From an uncultured Oscillospiraceae bacterium (lineage in GTDB: Bacteria; Bacillota; Clostridia; Oscillospirales; Acutalibacteraceae): a stretch of 15,002 nucleotides of DNA. The stretch is from positions 1 to 15,002 of the forward strand of contig URYP01000051.1 of assembly GCA_900552115.1 (NCBI GenBank). The letters are read 5' to 3'. Of the stretch, positions 1 to 7,478 are shown in pieces; the stretch's first letter is position 1, and the number at the start of each line of letters is the position of its first letter. The notes beneath the pieces were generated by a model. That model was not told where the DNA came from and ran no database searches. It saw nothing but the letters and a program-made list of their open reading frames with translations. The translations under genes were made by a program, and so were the position numbers.

Positions 1-319
1 GGCCGGCGGGGCCGGCCCCGATCACCACAGGCGACAGGTGCGCCGCGGGCACCGCCGGCGTGGTGTAGATCAGCGGGGAGGCCAGCGACACGCGGGAATC
101 GCGCAGCCGCTTTAGCCGCGCCGCTTCATCACCGGCGAGGGAGACTTCCAGCGTGGCCGTAAATACGATATGGGGCTTGCGGCGCGCGTCCACGCTCCGC
201 CGGTAAAGCCGGCAGGCGCGCAGCTCCGCTGCCGGACAACGCAGAATCCGCGTCGCCTCCCGGCGCAGATCGGCGTCGGTATAGGATAAGGGGAGAGAGA
301 CCCCGGTAATGTGGATCAT
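1..319 (-). CDS. NAD(P)/FAD-dependent oxidoreductase, COG2509-like (N-terminal part, cut by window edge)
   Basis: The minus-strand frame starting with ATG at 319-317 stays open to the left edge, about 106 codons. It begins MIHITGVSLPLSYTDADLRR, continues through YRRSVDARRKPHIVFTATLEV and ends at the edge in PVVIGAGPAG, the start of a Rossmann dinucleotide-binding motif (GxGxxG). A roughly 95-residue N-terminal domain before the FAD-binding glycines is typical of the COG2509 family of uncharacterised FAD-dependent dehydrogenases; whole members run to about 450-550 residues, so most of the gene lies outside the window. Its ATG overlaps the TGA of the upstream flavoprotein gene by four bases (ATGA), which implies one operon and coupled translation. 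The substrate is unknown. Family assignment is from memory of the N-terminal pattern; the reading frame itself is certain. Confidence 0.82.
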   Translation of the reverse strand, partial: MIHITGVSLPLSYTDADLRREATRILRCPAAELRACRLYRRSVDARRKPHIVFTATLEVSLAGDEAARLKRLRDSRVSLASPLIYTTPAVPAAHLSPVVIGAGPAG

Positions 320-1551
320 GGCGTTACTCCTGTGATGTGGCGGGCCGCGGCGGCAGCCGAGCTCCAGGCCCATTGCAGATTGTAGCCGCCGCAGTCGCCG
401 TCGATGTCCAGCACCTCGCCGGCGGCGTACAGTCCCGGCACTAGCCGGGACTGTAGGGTGGCCGGGTCGAATTCGGCCGTGCGGATGCCGCCTGCCGTGA
501 CCTGCGCCCCGCCGAACCCCTGCGTCCCGGTCACGGGAATGGTCCAGCCTTTCAGCAGCGCGGCTACGGCGTTCACCTCGGCGGGGGTGAGCGATCCGAC
601 CGGCCGGGACAGGGATATGCCCGCGGCCCGCAGCAGGGTCTGACCCACCCGTTTATGCAGGAAGCCGGTGAGAAAATCGCCCGCTTCCCGCGCCGGCCAT
701 GCGAGCCGGGCAGTCAAAAGAGAGGACACGCGGTCGGCGGGGATATCCGGCAGCAGGTCGAGATGGGCGGTCATGGCCCCCTTTTTTTGCCGTTCCCAAT
801 CCCCAGCCAAGCGGGAAATGGCCATCACCGCCGGGCCGGACAGGCCGTATTCCGTAAACAGAACTTCTCCCTGCCGGGAGAGCGTTCCGCCGGCCCCGGA
901 CAGGGTCACGACCGCCTCTGCCCGGATGCCTTTAACCGCTTTAATATAGGTCGTGTCTGTGCGGAGCTGTACGATGGAGGGGAAAAGCGGCGTGCGGGTA
1001 TGGCCGAGAGCGGCCAGCAGAGCGTACCCGTCGTTTCCTCCGCCCAGCGCCGGCGCGGCCGCGCCGCCGGCCGCCACCATCACTCGCCGCGCCGTAACAG
1101 AGCCGTCCGCCGTAGTGAGGATAAAGCCATTCTTTTGTGGTTTTATGGCGGTTACGGCGCGGCCGGTATGGAGGATAACGCCGTTTTCCGCACAGGCCAT
1201 CCGCAGGCAGTCGAGTACGCTGCCCGCCTGCCGGCTGCGGGGATACACCCGCCCGTCCGGCTCGTCCACGCACTCCACCCCGATGGAGCGGAAAAACACG
1301 CGGGTATCCGCCCCGGTAAAGCTCGCCAGCGCGGTACGGGCAAAGGCGGGTTCCTGTCCATGATAATGGGACAGGGAGAGATCGCGGTTGGTGATGTTGC
1401 AGGTGCCATTGCCGGTGGAAATCAGCTTGCGGCCCGCCCGCGCGGCCTTTTCAAACACCGCCACCGGCTGCGCGCCTCCGCGGGCCAGCATCACGGCTCC
1501 GCACAAGCCGGCGGCCCCGCCGCCGATGACGGCGACATCCACGTGTTCCAT
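316..1551 (-). CDS. NAD(P)/FAD-dependent oxidoreductase, HI0933/YhiN (BaiN-like, COG2081) family
   Basis: A 411-aa cytoplasmic flavoprotein of normal length for its family (about 400-420 aa). The FAD ADP-binding motif GGGAAG sits at residues 10-15, with the ribose-binding acidic residue E34 at the end of the second strand. It is followed by the family signature GRKLISTGNGTCNITN (residues 40-55). The C-terminal FAD-contact segment GLYAAGEVLDIDGDCGGYN starts near residue 373. The start is fixed by AAGGAGG at 1559-1565, seven bases before the ATG, and by a promoter at 1628-1656. The gene overlaps the next flavoprotein gene by ATGA. Homologues are annotated as aminoacetone oxidase-like or BaiN-type reductases. 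One clostridial member reduces bile-acid intermediates, but most have no known substrate, and no bai genes are visible here, so that function should not be transferred. Confidence 0.93.
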   Translation of the reverse strand: MEHVDVAVIGGGAAGLCGAVMLARGGAQPVAVFEKAARAGRKLISTGNGTCNITNRDLSLSHYHGQEPAFARTALASFTGADTRVFFRSIGVECVDEPDGRVYPRSRQAGSVLDCLRMACAENGVILHTGRAVTAIKPQKNGFILTTADGSVTARRVMVAAGGAAAPALGGGNDGYALLAALGHTRTPLFPSIVQLRTDTTYIKAVKGIRAEAVVTLSGAGGTLSRQGEVLFTEYGLSGPAVMAISRLAGDWERQKKGAMTAHLDLLPDIPADRVSSLLTARLAWPAREAGDFLTGFLHKRVGQTLLRAAGISLSRPVGSLTPAEVNAVAALLKGWTIPVTGTQGFGGAQVTAGGIRTAEFDPATLQSRLVPGLYAAGEVLDIDGDCGGYNLQWAWSSAAAAARHITGVTP

Positions 1552-1558
1552 AGGCGAT

Positions 1559-1565
1559 CCTCCTT
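1559..1565 (-). promoter_or_regulatory. Ribosome binding site of the BaiN-like gene
   Basis: Read on the minus strand this is AAGGAGG, a full match to the anti-Shine-Dalgarno core, seven bases upstream of the ATG at 1551. It confirms that start. Confidence 0.9.
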
Positions 1566-1627
1566 ATAGCCATGAAATATCCGTCAGGGAGAAAGGGGAG
1601 CGGTTTTCCCTTTCGCTGTGTACCAGC

Positions 1628-1656
1628 ATTATAGACGATTGAAAAAGGCTTGGCAA
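1628..1656 (-). promoter_or_regulatory. Promoter of the flavoprotein operon
   Basis: On the minus strand, TTGCCA (1656-1651) and a perfect TATAAT (1633-1628) are separated by 17 bases. This is a sigma-A type promoter with one mismatch in the -35 box. It lies about 75 bases upstream of the ATG. Its -35 box forms one arm of an inverted repeat shared with the oppositely oriented promoter. Confidence 0.85.
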
Positions 1657-1671
1657 GGAAGACTTTGCCAA
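1650..1671. promoter_or_regulatory. Inverted repeat joining the two divergent -35 boxes
   Basis: TTGGCAA (1650-1656) and TTGCCAA (1665-1671) are perfect 7-base arms around an 8-base spacer. Each arm contains the -35 hexamer of one divergent promoter. Such an arrangement could be a shared operator, or simply two similar -35 boxes placed back to back. The repeat is seen directly; its regulatory role is inferred. Confidence 0.5.
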
Positions 1672-1693
1672 ATGGACAGAAATGGAGTATACT
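1665..1693 (+). promoter_or_regulatory. Promoter of the GH130 gene
   Basis: TTGCCA (1665-1670) and TATACT (1688-1693) are separated by 17 bases. The expected transcription start is near 1700, about 40 bases before the ATG at 1739. Because the -10 box lies at 1688-1693, an in-frame ATG at 1682 cannot be the translation start of this transcript. Confidence 0.8.
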
Positions 1694-1725
1694 AGTGCCA
1701 AAATCATTACCGGCAGCAGCCGGAT

Positions 1726-1731
1726 GGAGGG
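1726..1731 (+). promoter_or_regulatory. Ribosome binding site deciding the GH130 start
   Basis: GGAGGG with a seven-base spacer to the ATG at 1739. No comparable site precedes the in-frame ATG codons at 1682 or 1724. Confidence 0.8.
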
Positions 1732-1738
1732 ATGCGGC

Positions 1739-2791
1739 ATGTACAGCGAAACAAGCGCAACCTGGGCATGGGGGCCGTTTTGTAAGGCCGGGGAGGCCAA
1801 CCCCTGTCTGACGCCCCAACCGGGCTCGGTGTTCCACTGCCCGATGCGGCAGGCGCCTGTTCACTGGGAGGAAAAGGATGTGTTCAATCCCGCGGCCGTT
1901 GTGCGGGAGGACAAGGTATACCTGCTTTACCGGGCGGAAGACACGGTCGGCACACACGCGGGCACCTCCCGCATCGGGCTGGCGGTGAGCGGGGACGGCC
2001 TGCATTTTGAAACTATGCCCGAACCAGTGCTGTACCCGGCCCCCGACGGGCGCGAGGACGAGGAATGGGACGGCGGCTGTGAGGATCCCCGGGTCTGTGA
2101 GCGGGAGGACGGTCTGTATGTGATGCTCTACACCGCTTATAACGGCCGACTGGCGCGGCTTTGCGCCGCGTCGTCCCGCGACCTGCTCACATGGGAGAAG
2201 CATGGGCCGGTGTTCCGGCAGGCGCACGACGGCCGCTTCGCGAATTTGTACTGCAAATCCGGGTCGGTGGTGTGCGCGTTTGAGGGCGACCGGTGCGTTG
2301 CCCAAAAAATCGACGGCCGCTACTGGATGTACTGGGGAGAGGGGCATATTTACGCCGCGGTGTCGGACGACCTGCTGGTATGGGAGCCGGTGGAATTCCG
2401 TCCCGACGGTGCGGCGGAGACAGCGCTCTATCCGGTTATGGGCCCCCGCCGGGGACGATATGACGAGATGCTCTGCGAACCGGGTCCGCCCGCCATCCTT
2501 ACAGATGACGGCATTTTGCTGCTTTACAACGGTAAGGGAGCGAATCCTCGGCGCCTGGGGGGACACGACACCATGTACCAGCCGGGGCAGGCGCTGCTGG
2601 ACAGGGACAATCCCACACAGGTGCTGGCCCGCACGTCACAGCCGTTCCTGTCGCCGTCCGAGCCCTTTGAGCTGGCGGGTCAGGTGATGCCCACCTGCTT
2701 TATCGAGGGCCTGGTGCGGTTCAAAGGCCAGTATTTTCTGTATTATGGCACAGCGGATTCCCGCGTGGCCGTGGCCTGCTGCCCCGTTTAA
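1739..2791 (+). CDS. Glycoside hydrolase/phosphorylase family 130 protein (beta-mannoside active)
   Basis: A 350-aa soluble protein with the GH130 five-bladed propeller pattern. Recognisable motifs in order are FNPAAVV at residue 49, YRAED (64-68), SRIGLAVS (from 77), GCEDPRV with E115-D116 (the invariant EDPR motif of the family, thought to hold the catalytic aspartate), GPPAILTDDGILLLYNG, and the C-terminal YYGTADSRVAVA. Known GH130 enzymes phosphorolyse or hydrolyse beta-1,4- or beta-1,2-linked mannosides; no signal peptide means it acts in the cytosol on imported oligosaccharides. The start at 1739 is chosen because GGAGGG (1726-1731) sits seven bases upstream and an earlier in-frame ATG (1682) overlaps the promoter. 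No sugar transporter or mannose gene adjoins it. The family is secure; phosphorylase versus hydrolase and the linkage are not settled. Confidence 0.9.
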   Translation: MYSETSATWAWGPFCKAGEANPCLTPQPGSVFHCPMRQAPVHWEEKDVFNPAAVVREDKVYLLYRAEDTVGTHAGTSRIGLAVSGDGLHFETMPEPVLYPAPDGREDEEWDGGCEDPRVCEREDGLYVMLYTAYNGRLARLCAASSRDLLTWEKHGPVFRQAHDGRFANLYCKSGSVVCAFEGDRCVAQKIDGRYWMYWGEGHIYAAVSDDLLVWEPVEFRPDGAAETALYPVMGPRRGRYDEMLCEPGPPAILTDDGILLLYNGKGANPRRLGGHDTMYQPGQALLDRDNPTQVLARTSQPFLSPSEPFELAGQVMPTCFIEGLVRFKGQYFLYYGTADSRVAVACCPV

Positions 2792-2815
2792 TCATGCCTT
2801 TTCGACTGAAAATTC

Positions 2816-2845
2816 TTTACAGAGCGGTTTGTTAAGCGGTATACT
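2816..2845 (+). promoter_or_regulatory. Promoter of the calcium ATPase gene
   Basis: TTTACA (2816-2821) and TATACT (2840-2845) are separated by 18 bases. Directly downstream, GGATA-AAA-TATCC (2846-2858) forms a 13-base palindrome over the likely transcription start. The hexamer AGCGGT also occurs twice in and beside the spacer (2823-2828 and 2835-2840). The promoter is a reasonable call; a regulatory role for the palindrome is speculative. Confidence 0.65.
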
Positions 2846-2870
2846 GGATAAAATATCCGAAAGCAATCAA

Positions 2871-2886
2871 AGGGGGAAGACTCTTG
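2871..2886 (+). promoter_or_regulatory. Ribosome binding site and TTG start of the calcium ATPase
   Basis: AGGGGG at 2871-2876 is followed after seven bases by TTG at 2884-2886. No ATG occurs in frame between the promoter and the conserved N-terminal helix, so the non-ATG start is needed to include the usual cytosolic N-terminus. Confidence 0.75.
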
Positions 2887-5484
2887 ATTTGGCACAGTGA
2901 ACAGGTTAGGGCCGTGCTGGACAAGCTGGAAACCAATCCGGGGACCGGTCTTACGGAGGAAAAAGCGCAGGCCAAGCTTCAGAAATACGGTAAGAACAAG
3001 CTGGAAGAAAAACCGCCGCGTACCCTGCTGCAGCGGTTCGGCGACCAGCTGAAAAACGGTATGGTCATCATCCTGCTGATCGCGGCGGCGATTTCGCTGG
3101 GCATGAGCGTATACCATGCTGTGAACGGCGAGGAGGCGGACTGGATTGAGCCGGCGGTGATTGTGCTGATCGTTCTGGTCAACGGCGTGCTGGGCGTTTT
3201 GCAGGAGAGCAAGGCGGAAAAGGCCCTGGACGCGCTGAAGAGCCTGTCGTCCCCGGCGGCGAGGGTCTGGCGGGACGGCGTGCTGAACACACGGCCCTCG
3301 ACGGAGCTGGTGCCGGGAGACATCGTGGAGATGGAGGCCGGGGACATGGTGCCCGCCGACTGCCGGCTCCTTGAAACGGCATCTCTGCGCTGTGACGAAT
3401 CGGCGCTGACCGGGGAATCGGTGCCGGCGGAAAAGGACGAAGACGCCGAGGTGCTGGACATGGCCCCGCTGGGCGACCGGCTGAATATGGCCTATGCGGG
3501 ATGTGCGGTGGCGTACGGCCACGCCCGCGCGGTGGTGGTGGAAACCGGCATGTTTACCGAAATGGGCAAAATTGCCGGTATGCTCGACCGGGAGGAAGCC
3601 GGCACCACGCCGCTTCAGAGGCGGCTGGAGCAGCTCGGGAAATATCTCGGCTTCCTGGCGCTGGGGATCTGTGCGATCATTTTTGTGGTGGGACTGCTGG
3701 ATAACCTGGGCTGGATGGAGATGCTGATGACCTCCATCTCCCTGGCGGTGGCCGCCATACCGGAGGGACTGCCCGCTATTGTCACCATCGTGTTGGCGCT
3801 GGGCGTGCAGCGGATGGTGAAAAAACACGCGATCATCCGCCGCCTGCCGGCGGTGGAAACGCTGGGCAGCGCATCCGTGATCTGCTCGGACAAGACCGGC
3901 ACACTGACGCAGAACCGCATGACCCTGAAGATGGCATATGCCGACGGCCGGCTGGAGGAACTGGGGGAATCCCCGTCCGAGGCCATGATGTCCGTCATCC
4001 GTATGGGCGCCCTTTGTACAGACAGCTCCGTACAGGAGGTGGACGGCAACATCCGGGCCGTGGGCGATCCCACTGAAACGGCGATTCTGGTTTATGCGCT
4101 GGAGCAGGGACTCAGCAAGGACATGCTGCTGGCGGAAAACCCCCGCCTTATGGAGCTGCCGTTTGATTCTGACCGCAAGCTGATGTCCAGCGTCCACCTC
4201 GTGAATGGGCGCAAGCTGGTGGTGGTCAAGGGCGCTCCCGAAATCTTGTGTGGGCGGTGTTCCTCCGGGTATGATGCCGGCGTGGAGAAAGCCTATGAGG
4301 AAATGGGCCGCGACGCCCTGCGGGTGCTGGCCGTAGCCTACAAATATATCGAAGAAGTGCCGGTGGACTGCCGGCCGGAGGATCTGGAAAACGACCTGAC
4401 GTTTGCGGGCCTGGTGGGGATGATTGATCCGCCGCGGCCGGAGGCGGTGCGGGCCATCCGCGATTGTCGCAGCGCGGGTATCCAGACGGTGATGATCACC
4501 GGCGACCATGTCCGCACGGCGTCGGCCATCGCGCGGCAGCTCGGCATCCTGCATGACGACAGCGAGGCCATCACCGGCGAAGAGCTGGCGAAGCTGTCTG
4601 ACGAGGAGCTGTTCGACAACATTAAGCATTACCGGGTATACGCCCGGGTGACGCCCGCGGACAAGCTGCGGATCATCAAAGCCTGGCAGAAAGCCGGGCA
4701 GGTAGTGGCTATGACCGGCGACGGCGTCAACGATGCGCCGGCCCTGAAAGCCGCCGACATCGGCTGCGCCATGGGCGTAACCGGCACGGACGTGGCTAAG
4801 GGTGCGGCGGATATGATTCTGACCGACGACAACTTCGCCACCATCGTGACCGCGGTACGCGAAGGACGCGGTATTTACGACAATATCCGCAAGGGTGTGC
4901 ATTTCCTGCTGTCCTGTAATCTGGGCGAGATCATGGCGGTATTCATCGCCATGCTGATCTGGCGGGAATCGCCCCTGTCCCCGGTGCAGCTTCTGTGGAT
5001 CAATTTGGTGACCGACAGCTTGCCGGCGCTGGCGCTGGGGATGGAACCGGCGGAAAAGGATATTATGACACAGGCGCCGCGAGGCAAAAAGGAGAGCTTT
5101 TTTGCCCACGGAATGGGATTAGAAGTCGTGCTGCAGGGCCTGCTGATCGGTGTGCTGACGCTGATCGGGTACCAGCTCAGCGGGGCGACCATGGCTTTTG
5201 CTACTTTGGCCTTTTCGCAGCTTGTGCATGCTTTCAACGCGCGGTCGTCCCATTCCATGCTGCGGATTGGGCTGCACAGCAACTGGTATATGGTGGGGGC
5301 CACGATCGTGTCGGCCCTGCTGATGGTGGCGGTTATCGTCATCCCCGGCCTCAACCCCATATTCGGCGTCGAGGCGCTGACCGGCGGACAGTGGGGACAG
5401 GTGGTTCTGCTGGCGCTTGTTATGTGGGTGGTTGTGGAAATTAAAAAACTGGTATTGGCGCTGGTGCGCCGGAATCGCCGCTGA
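2884..5484 (+). CDS. Calcium-transporting P-type ATPase (type II, SERCA-like)
   Basis: An 866-aa integral membrane ATP-driven cation pump, typical length for bacterial P2A ATPases. It shows an N-terminal cation-ATPase domain, TGES of the actuator domain (T176-S179), PEGLP in M4 (E294), the phosphorylated aspartate D336 in DKTGTLTQN, and the hinge TGDGVNDAP (from T611). In M5, NxxE is N679/E682; in M6, NxxTD is N707/T710/D711. These residues match the Ca2+ ligands of SERCA sites I and II, which favours Ca2+ export over Na+/K+ or Mg2+. Translation starts at a TTG preceded by AGGGGG at 2871-2876, and the promoter lies just upstream. The next gene follows after 40 bases with no promoter or terminator seen, so they are probably cotranscribed. 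Ion specificity rests on motif comparison only. Confidence 0.93.
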   Translation: MIWHSEQVRAVLDKLETNPGTGLTEEKAQAKLQKYGKNKLEEKPPRTLLQRFGDQLKNGMVIILLIAAAISLGMSVYHAVNGEEADWIEPAVIVLIVLVNGVLGVLQESKAEKALDALKSLSSPAARVWRDGVLNTRPSTELVPGDIVEMEAGDMVPADCRLLETASLRCDESALTGESVPAEKDEDAEVLDMAPLGDRLNMAYAGCAVAYGHARAVVVETGMFTEMGKIAGMLDREEAGTTPLQRRLEQLGKYLGFLALGICAIIFVVGLLDNLGWMEMLMTSISLAVAAIPEGLPAIVTIVLALGVQRMVKKHAIIRRLPAVETLGSASVICSDKTGTLTQNRMTLKMAYADGRLEELGESPSEAMMSVIRMGALCTDSSVQEVDGNIRAVGDPTETAILVYALEQGLSKDMLLAENPRLMELPFDSDRKLMSSVHLVNGRKLVVVKGAPEILCGRCSSGYDAGVEKAYEEMGRDALRVLAVAYKYIEEVPVDCRPEDLENDLTFAGLVGMIDPPRPEAVRAIRDCRSAGIQTVMITGDHVRTASAIARQLGILHDDSEAITGEELAKLSDEELFDNIKHYRVYARVTPADKLRIIKAWQKAGQVVAMTGDGVNDAPALKAADIGCAMGVTGTDVAKGAADMILTDDNFATIVTAVREGRGIYDNIRKGVHFLLSCNLGEIMAVFIAMLIWRESPLSPVQLLWINLVTDSLPALALGMEPAEKDIMTQAPRGKKESFFAHGMGLEVVLQGLLIGVLTLIGYQLSGATMAFATLAFSQLVHAFNARSSHSMLRIGLHSNWYMVGATIVSALLMVAVIVIPGLNPIFGVEALTGGQWGQVVLLALVMWVVVEIKKLVLALVRRNRR

Positions 5485-5524
5485 CGGTGGCGGCAAGGAT
5501 GTTTAAAATGGGGAGGGACACGAT

Positions 5525-7054
5525 ATGGTGGCCCATGTAAAAAGTATGGGACTACTGGGCATCGACGGATTTATGGTCGATGTGGAAGCGGATTTGTCCG
5601 GGGGCCTGCCCGGATTCGATGTGGTGGGGCTTCCCGGCGCGGCGGTGCGCGAATCGCGCGACCGGGTGCGTGCCGCGCTGAAAAATAATGGCTATACCTA
5701 CCCGATCAGCCGGGTGACAATCAATCTGGCCCCGGCGGATATCCGTAAGGAAGGGCCGATTTATGACCTGCCGCTGCTGCTGGCGCTGCTGAAAGCCAGC
5801 GGGCAGTTGAGCGCCCCCCTGAAACGGCAGGCCTTTGTGGGGGAACTGTCCCTGGGCGGAGAGCTGCGGCCGGTGCGGGGCGTACTGCCTATGGTGGTGG
5901 CCGCGCGGGATGCCGGCATGAAAGAGGTATTTGTCCCGACAGCCAACGCCGCCGAAGGGGCTGTGGTGGACGGCATCTCCGTCTACCCGGTCGATACGGT
6001 GGTGTCCCTGGTGGCTCATCTCGAAGGGCGCTTTCCCCTGCCGGTGGCGGTGACGCTTCCGGCAGACGCTGCCGCCCGGGACGGGATTCTGGATTTTGCC
6101 GACGTGATGGGGCAGGAAACCGCCCGCCGCGCGCTGGAGGTGGCGGCGGCGGGATCGCACAACGTGCTACTGATCGGCCCGCCGGGATCGGGGAAAAGCA
6201 TGCTGGCGAAGCGGCTGCCTACGATTTTACCGGATATGACCGCAGCCGAAGCGTTGGAGGCGACCAAAATCCATTCGGTGGCCGGCACTTTGCCCGCCGG
6301 ACGGGGTCTGCTGGCGGCACGACCTTTCCGGTCGCCGCATCACAATATTTCTACGGCGGGGCTGACCGGCGGCGGGGCGGTGCCCAAGCCGGGCGAGGTA
6401 TCGCTGGCGCATAACGGGGTCTTATTTCTGGATGAATTCCCGGAATTTTCACGCGCGGCGATGGAAAGCCTCCGCCAACCGCTGGAGGACGGACAAATCA
6501 CGGTGTCCCGTGTCAACAGCTCGCTGACGTATCCCTGCCGCTGTATGCTGGTGGCGGCGATGAATCCCTGCCCCTGTGGATATTTTGGGCACCCGGAACG
6601 GTCGTGCACCTGTACGCCGACCGCGGCCAAACAGTATCTGGCCCGCATTTCCGGGCCGTTGCTCGATCGCATCGACCTGCACATCGAAGTGCCGCCGGTC
6701 AAGTTTGAAGAGCTGTCCGCGCACCAGAAAGGCGAATCTTCGGCGGCGATGCGGGCGCGGGTCAACGCAGCCCGCCGCATCCAAAAGGATCGCTTTGCCG
6801 GTACGGATGTCAGCAGCAATGCAGACATCCCGGCGGGGCGGCTGAAAGAGCTTTGCCCGCTTACGGAGGCCGCCGCCCGCTTGATGAAACAGGCATTTGA
6901 ACGCATGGGGCTGTCGGCCCGTGCCTGGGACCGGCTGATGAAGGTATCCCGTACCATCGCCGATATGGAAGGCGCGGAGGTTATTGACGCGCCTCATGTG
7001 GCGGAGGCGGTGCAGTACCGCGGATTGGATCGCAAATACTGGAACGAACGATAA
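5525..7054 (+). CDS. yifB: YifB/ComM family Mg-chelatase-like AAA+ ATPase
   Basis: A 509-aa protein, the usual length for the family. The N-terminal Lon-protease-like domain (about residues 1-170) begins VKSMGLLGIDGFMVDVEADL and contains NLAPADIRKEG. The AAA+ core has Walker A GPPGSGKS (218-225) and Walker B LFLDEF (D303/E304). Next comes the family cysteine cluster PCRC...NPCPCG...CTC (C338, C340, C349, C351 and beyond), then the C-terminal Mg-chelatase lid domain ending YRGLDRKYW. In naturally competent proteobacteria the homologue ComM is a helicase that promotes branch migration in transformation; in clostridia the role is untested. The ATG is preceded by GGGAGGG (5511-5517) at seven bases. 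In many Firmicutes this gene lies next to dprA or topA; neither is here. Confidence 0.95.
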   Translation: MVAHVKSMGLLGIDGFMVDVEADLSGGLPGFDVVGLPGAAVRESRDRVRAALKNNGYTYPISRVTINLAPADIRKEGPIYDLPLLLALLKASGQLSAPLKRQAFVGELSLGGELRPVRGVLPMVVAARDAGMKEVFVPTANAAEGAVVDGISVYPVDTVVSLVAHLEGRFPLPVAVTLPADAAARDGILDFADVMGQETARRALEVAAAGSHNVLLIGPPGSGKSMLAKRLPTILPDMTAAEALEATKIHSVAGTLPAGRGLLAARPFRSPHHNISTAGLTGGGAVPKPGEVSLAHNGVLFLDEFPEFSRAAMESLRQPLEDGQITVSRVNSSLTYPCRCMLVAAMNPCPCGYFGHPERSCTCTPTAAKQYLARISGPLLDRIDLHIEVPPVKFEELSAHQKGESSAAMRARVNAARRIQKDRFAGTDVSSNADIPAGRLKELCPLTEAAARLMKQAFERMGLSARAWDRLMKVSRTIADMEGAEVIDAPHVAEAVQYRGLDRKYWNER

Positions 7055-7181
7055 GGATACGGACGCAGATGTGTGAGCAGGGGCCCGCGCTTGTCCGGCG
7101 GTTCGTCAAAACAGGACACCATTCCCAATTATAACCGGCAATAGGAGCAGAACCGGAGACGTGTGACATGGATATGGATAA
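7055..7181. other. Intergenic sequence with no gene found
   Basis: This stretch follows the yifB stop. It holds only a 21-codon open frame at 7069 with no good ribosome site and no recognisable product. I found no convincing terminator hairpin with a T-run for the upstream operon, and no clear promoter for the decayed gene that follows. Some of it may be the lost 5' part of that gene. Confidence 0.5.
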
Positions 7182-7478
7182 ATGCGGAGTAACCGCTTAA
7201 CCTATAAGGCGGAGAAAGATGCGTTTTTACACAGTTCGGCGCGCTGGATGAGGAAACGTATACGGCGGGAGCCATCGATAAAACGCATAGAGCATTGATG
7301 GGACTGGCTAGTTCCATTGTGACCCGCTGCGATGAATGTGTGTCAACCATATCGAAGCTGCTTACATGCGGGCGCAAGCCGGCAGGAAGTTTTTGAAGCG
7401 ATCAAAATCGGGAGGTTCGGCGGCTCGGGCACCTACCCGCCGGCCCGGCTGGCCCGCCGGATGCCGAAGGACACATAG
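7182..7478 (+). pseudogene. Frameshifted carboxymuconolactone decarboxylase/AhpD-like pseudogene
   Basis: Joining three reading frames recovers a coherent CMD/AhpD-type protein. Frame one from ATG 7182 gives MRSNRLTYKAEKDAFLH. A shift near 7233 gives FGALDEETYTAGAIDKTHRA and then LMGLASSIVTRCDECV. A second shift near 7343 gives NHIEAAYMRAQAG. A third near 7381 gives QEVFEAIKIGRFGGSGTYPP and ARLARRMPKDT, stopping at TAG 7476-7478. Intact relatives read as EKD..FLxLFGALDEET, then a redox CxxC followed by YHxEAA, then EExxEAI; here CDEC is preserved. Intact homologues are small (about 100-150 aa) thiol-dependent peroxidase-like or decarboxylase-fold proteins. At least three independent frame changes make one sequencing error an unlikely cause. 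The true start is uncertain; an ATG at 7168 is in another frame. Confidence 0.72.

Noticed and set aside
316..1551. Naming the 411-aa flavoprotein baiN and claiming bile-acid 7-dehydroxylation.
   Set aside because: The family is broad, the reported activity comes from one clostridial member, and no other bai gene is seen in this window.
1451..2566. A 371-codon minus-strand open frame over the GH130 gene and the divergent promoters.
   Set aside because: It runs through the two promoters and into the flavoprotein start, and its predicted protein shows no recognisable family, while GH130 motifs are clear on the other strand.
2788..5109. A 773-codon open frame on the minus strand opposite the calcium ATPase.
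   Set aside because: It mirrors the ATPase codons, is rich in His, Gln, Arg and Pro with no domain pattern, and has no ribosome site; the plus-strand gene shows every P-type ATPase motif.
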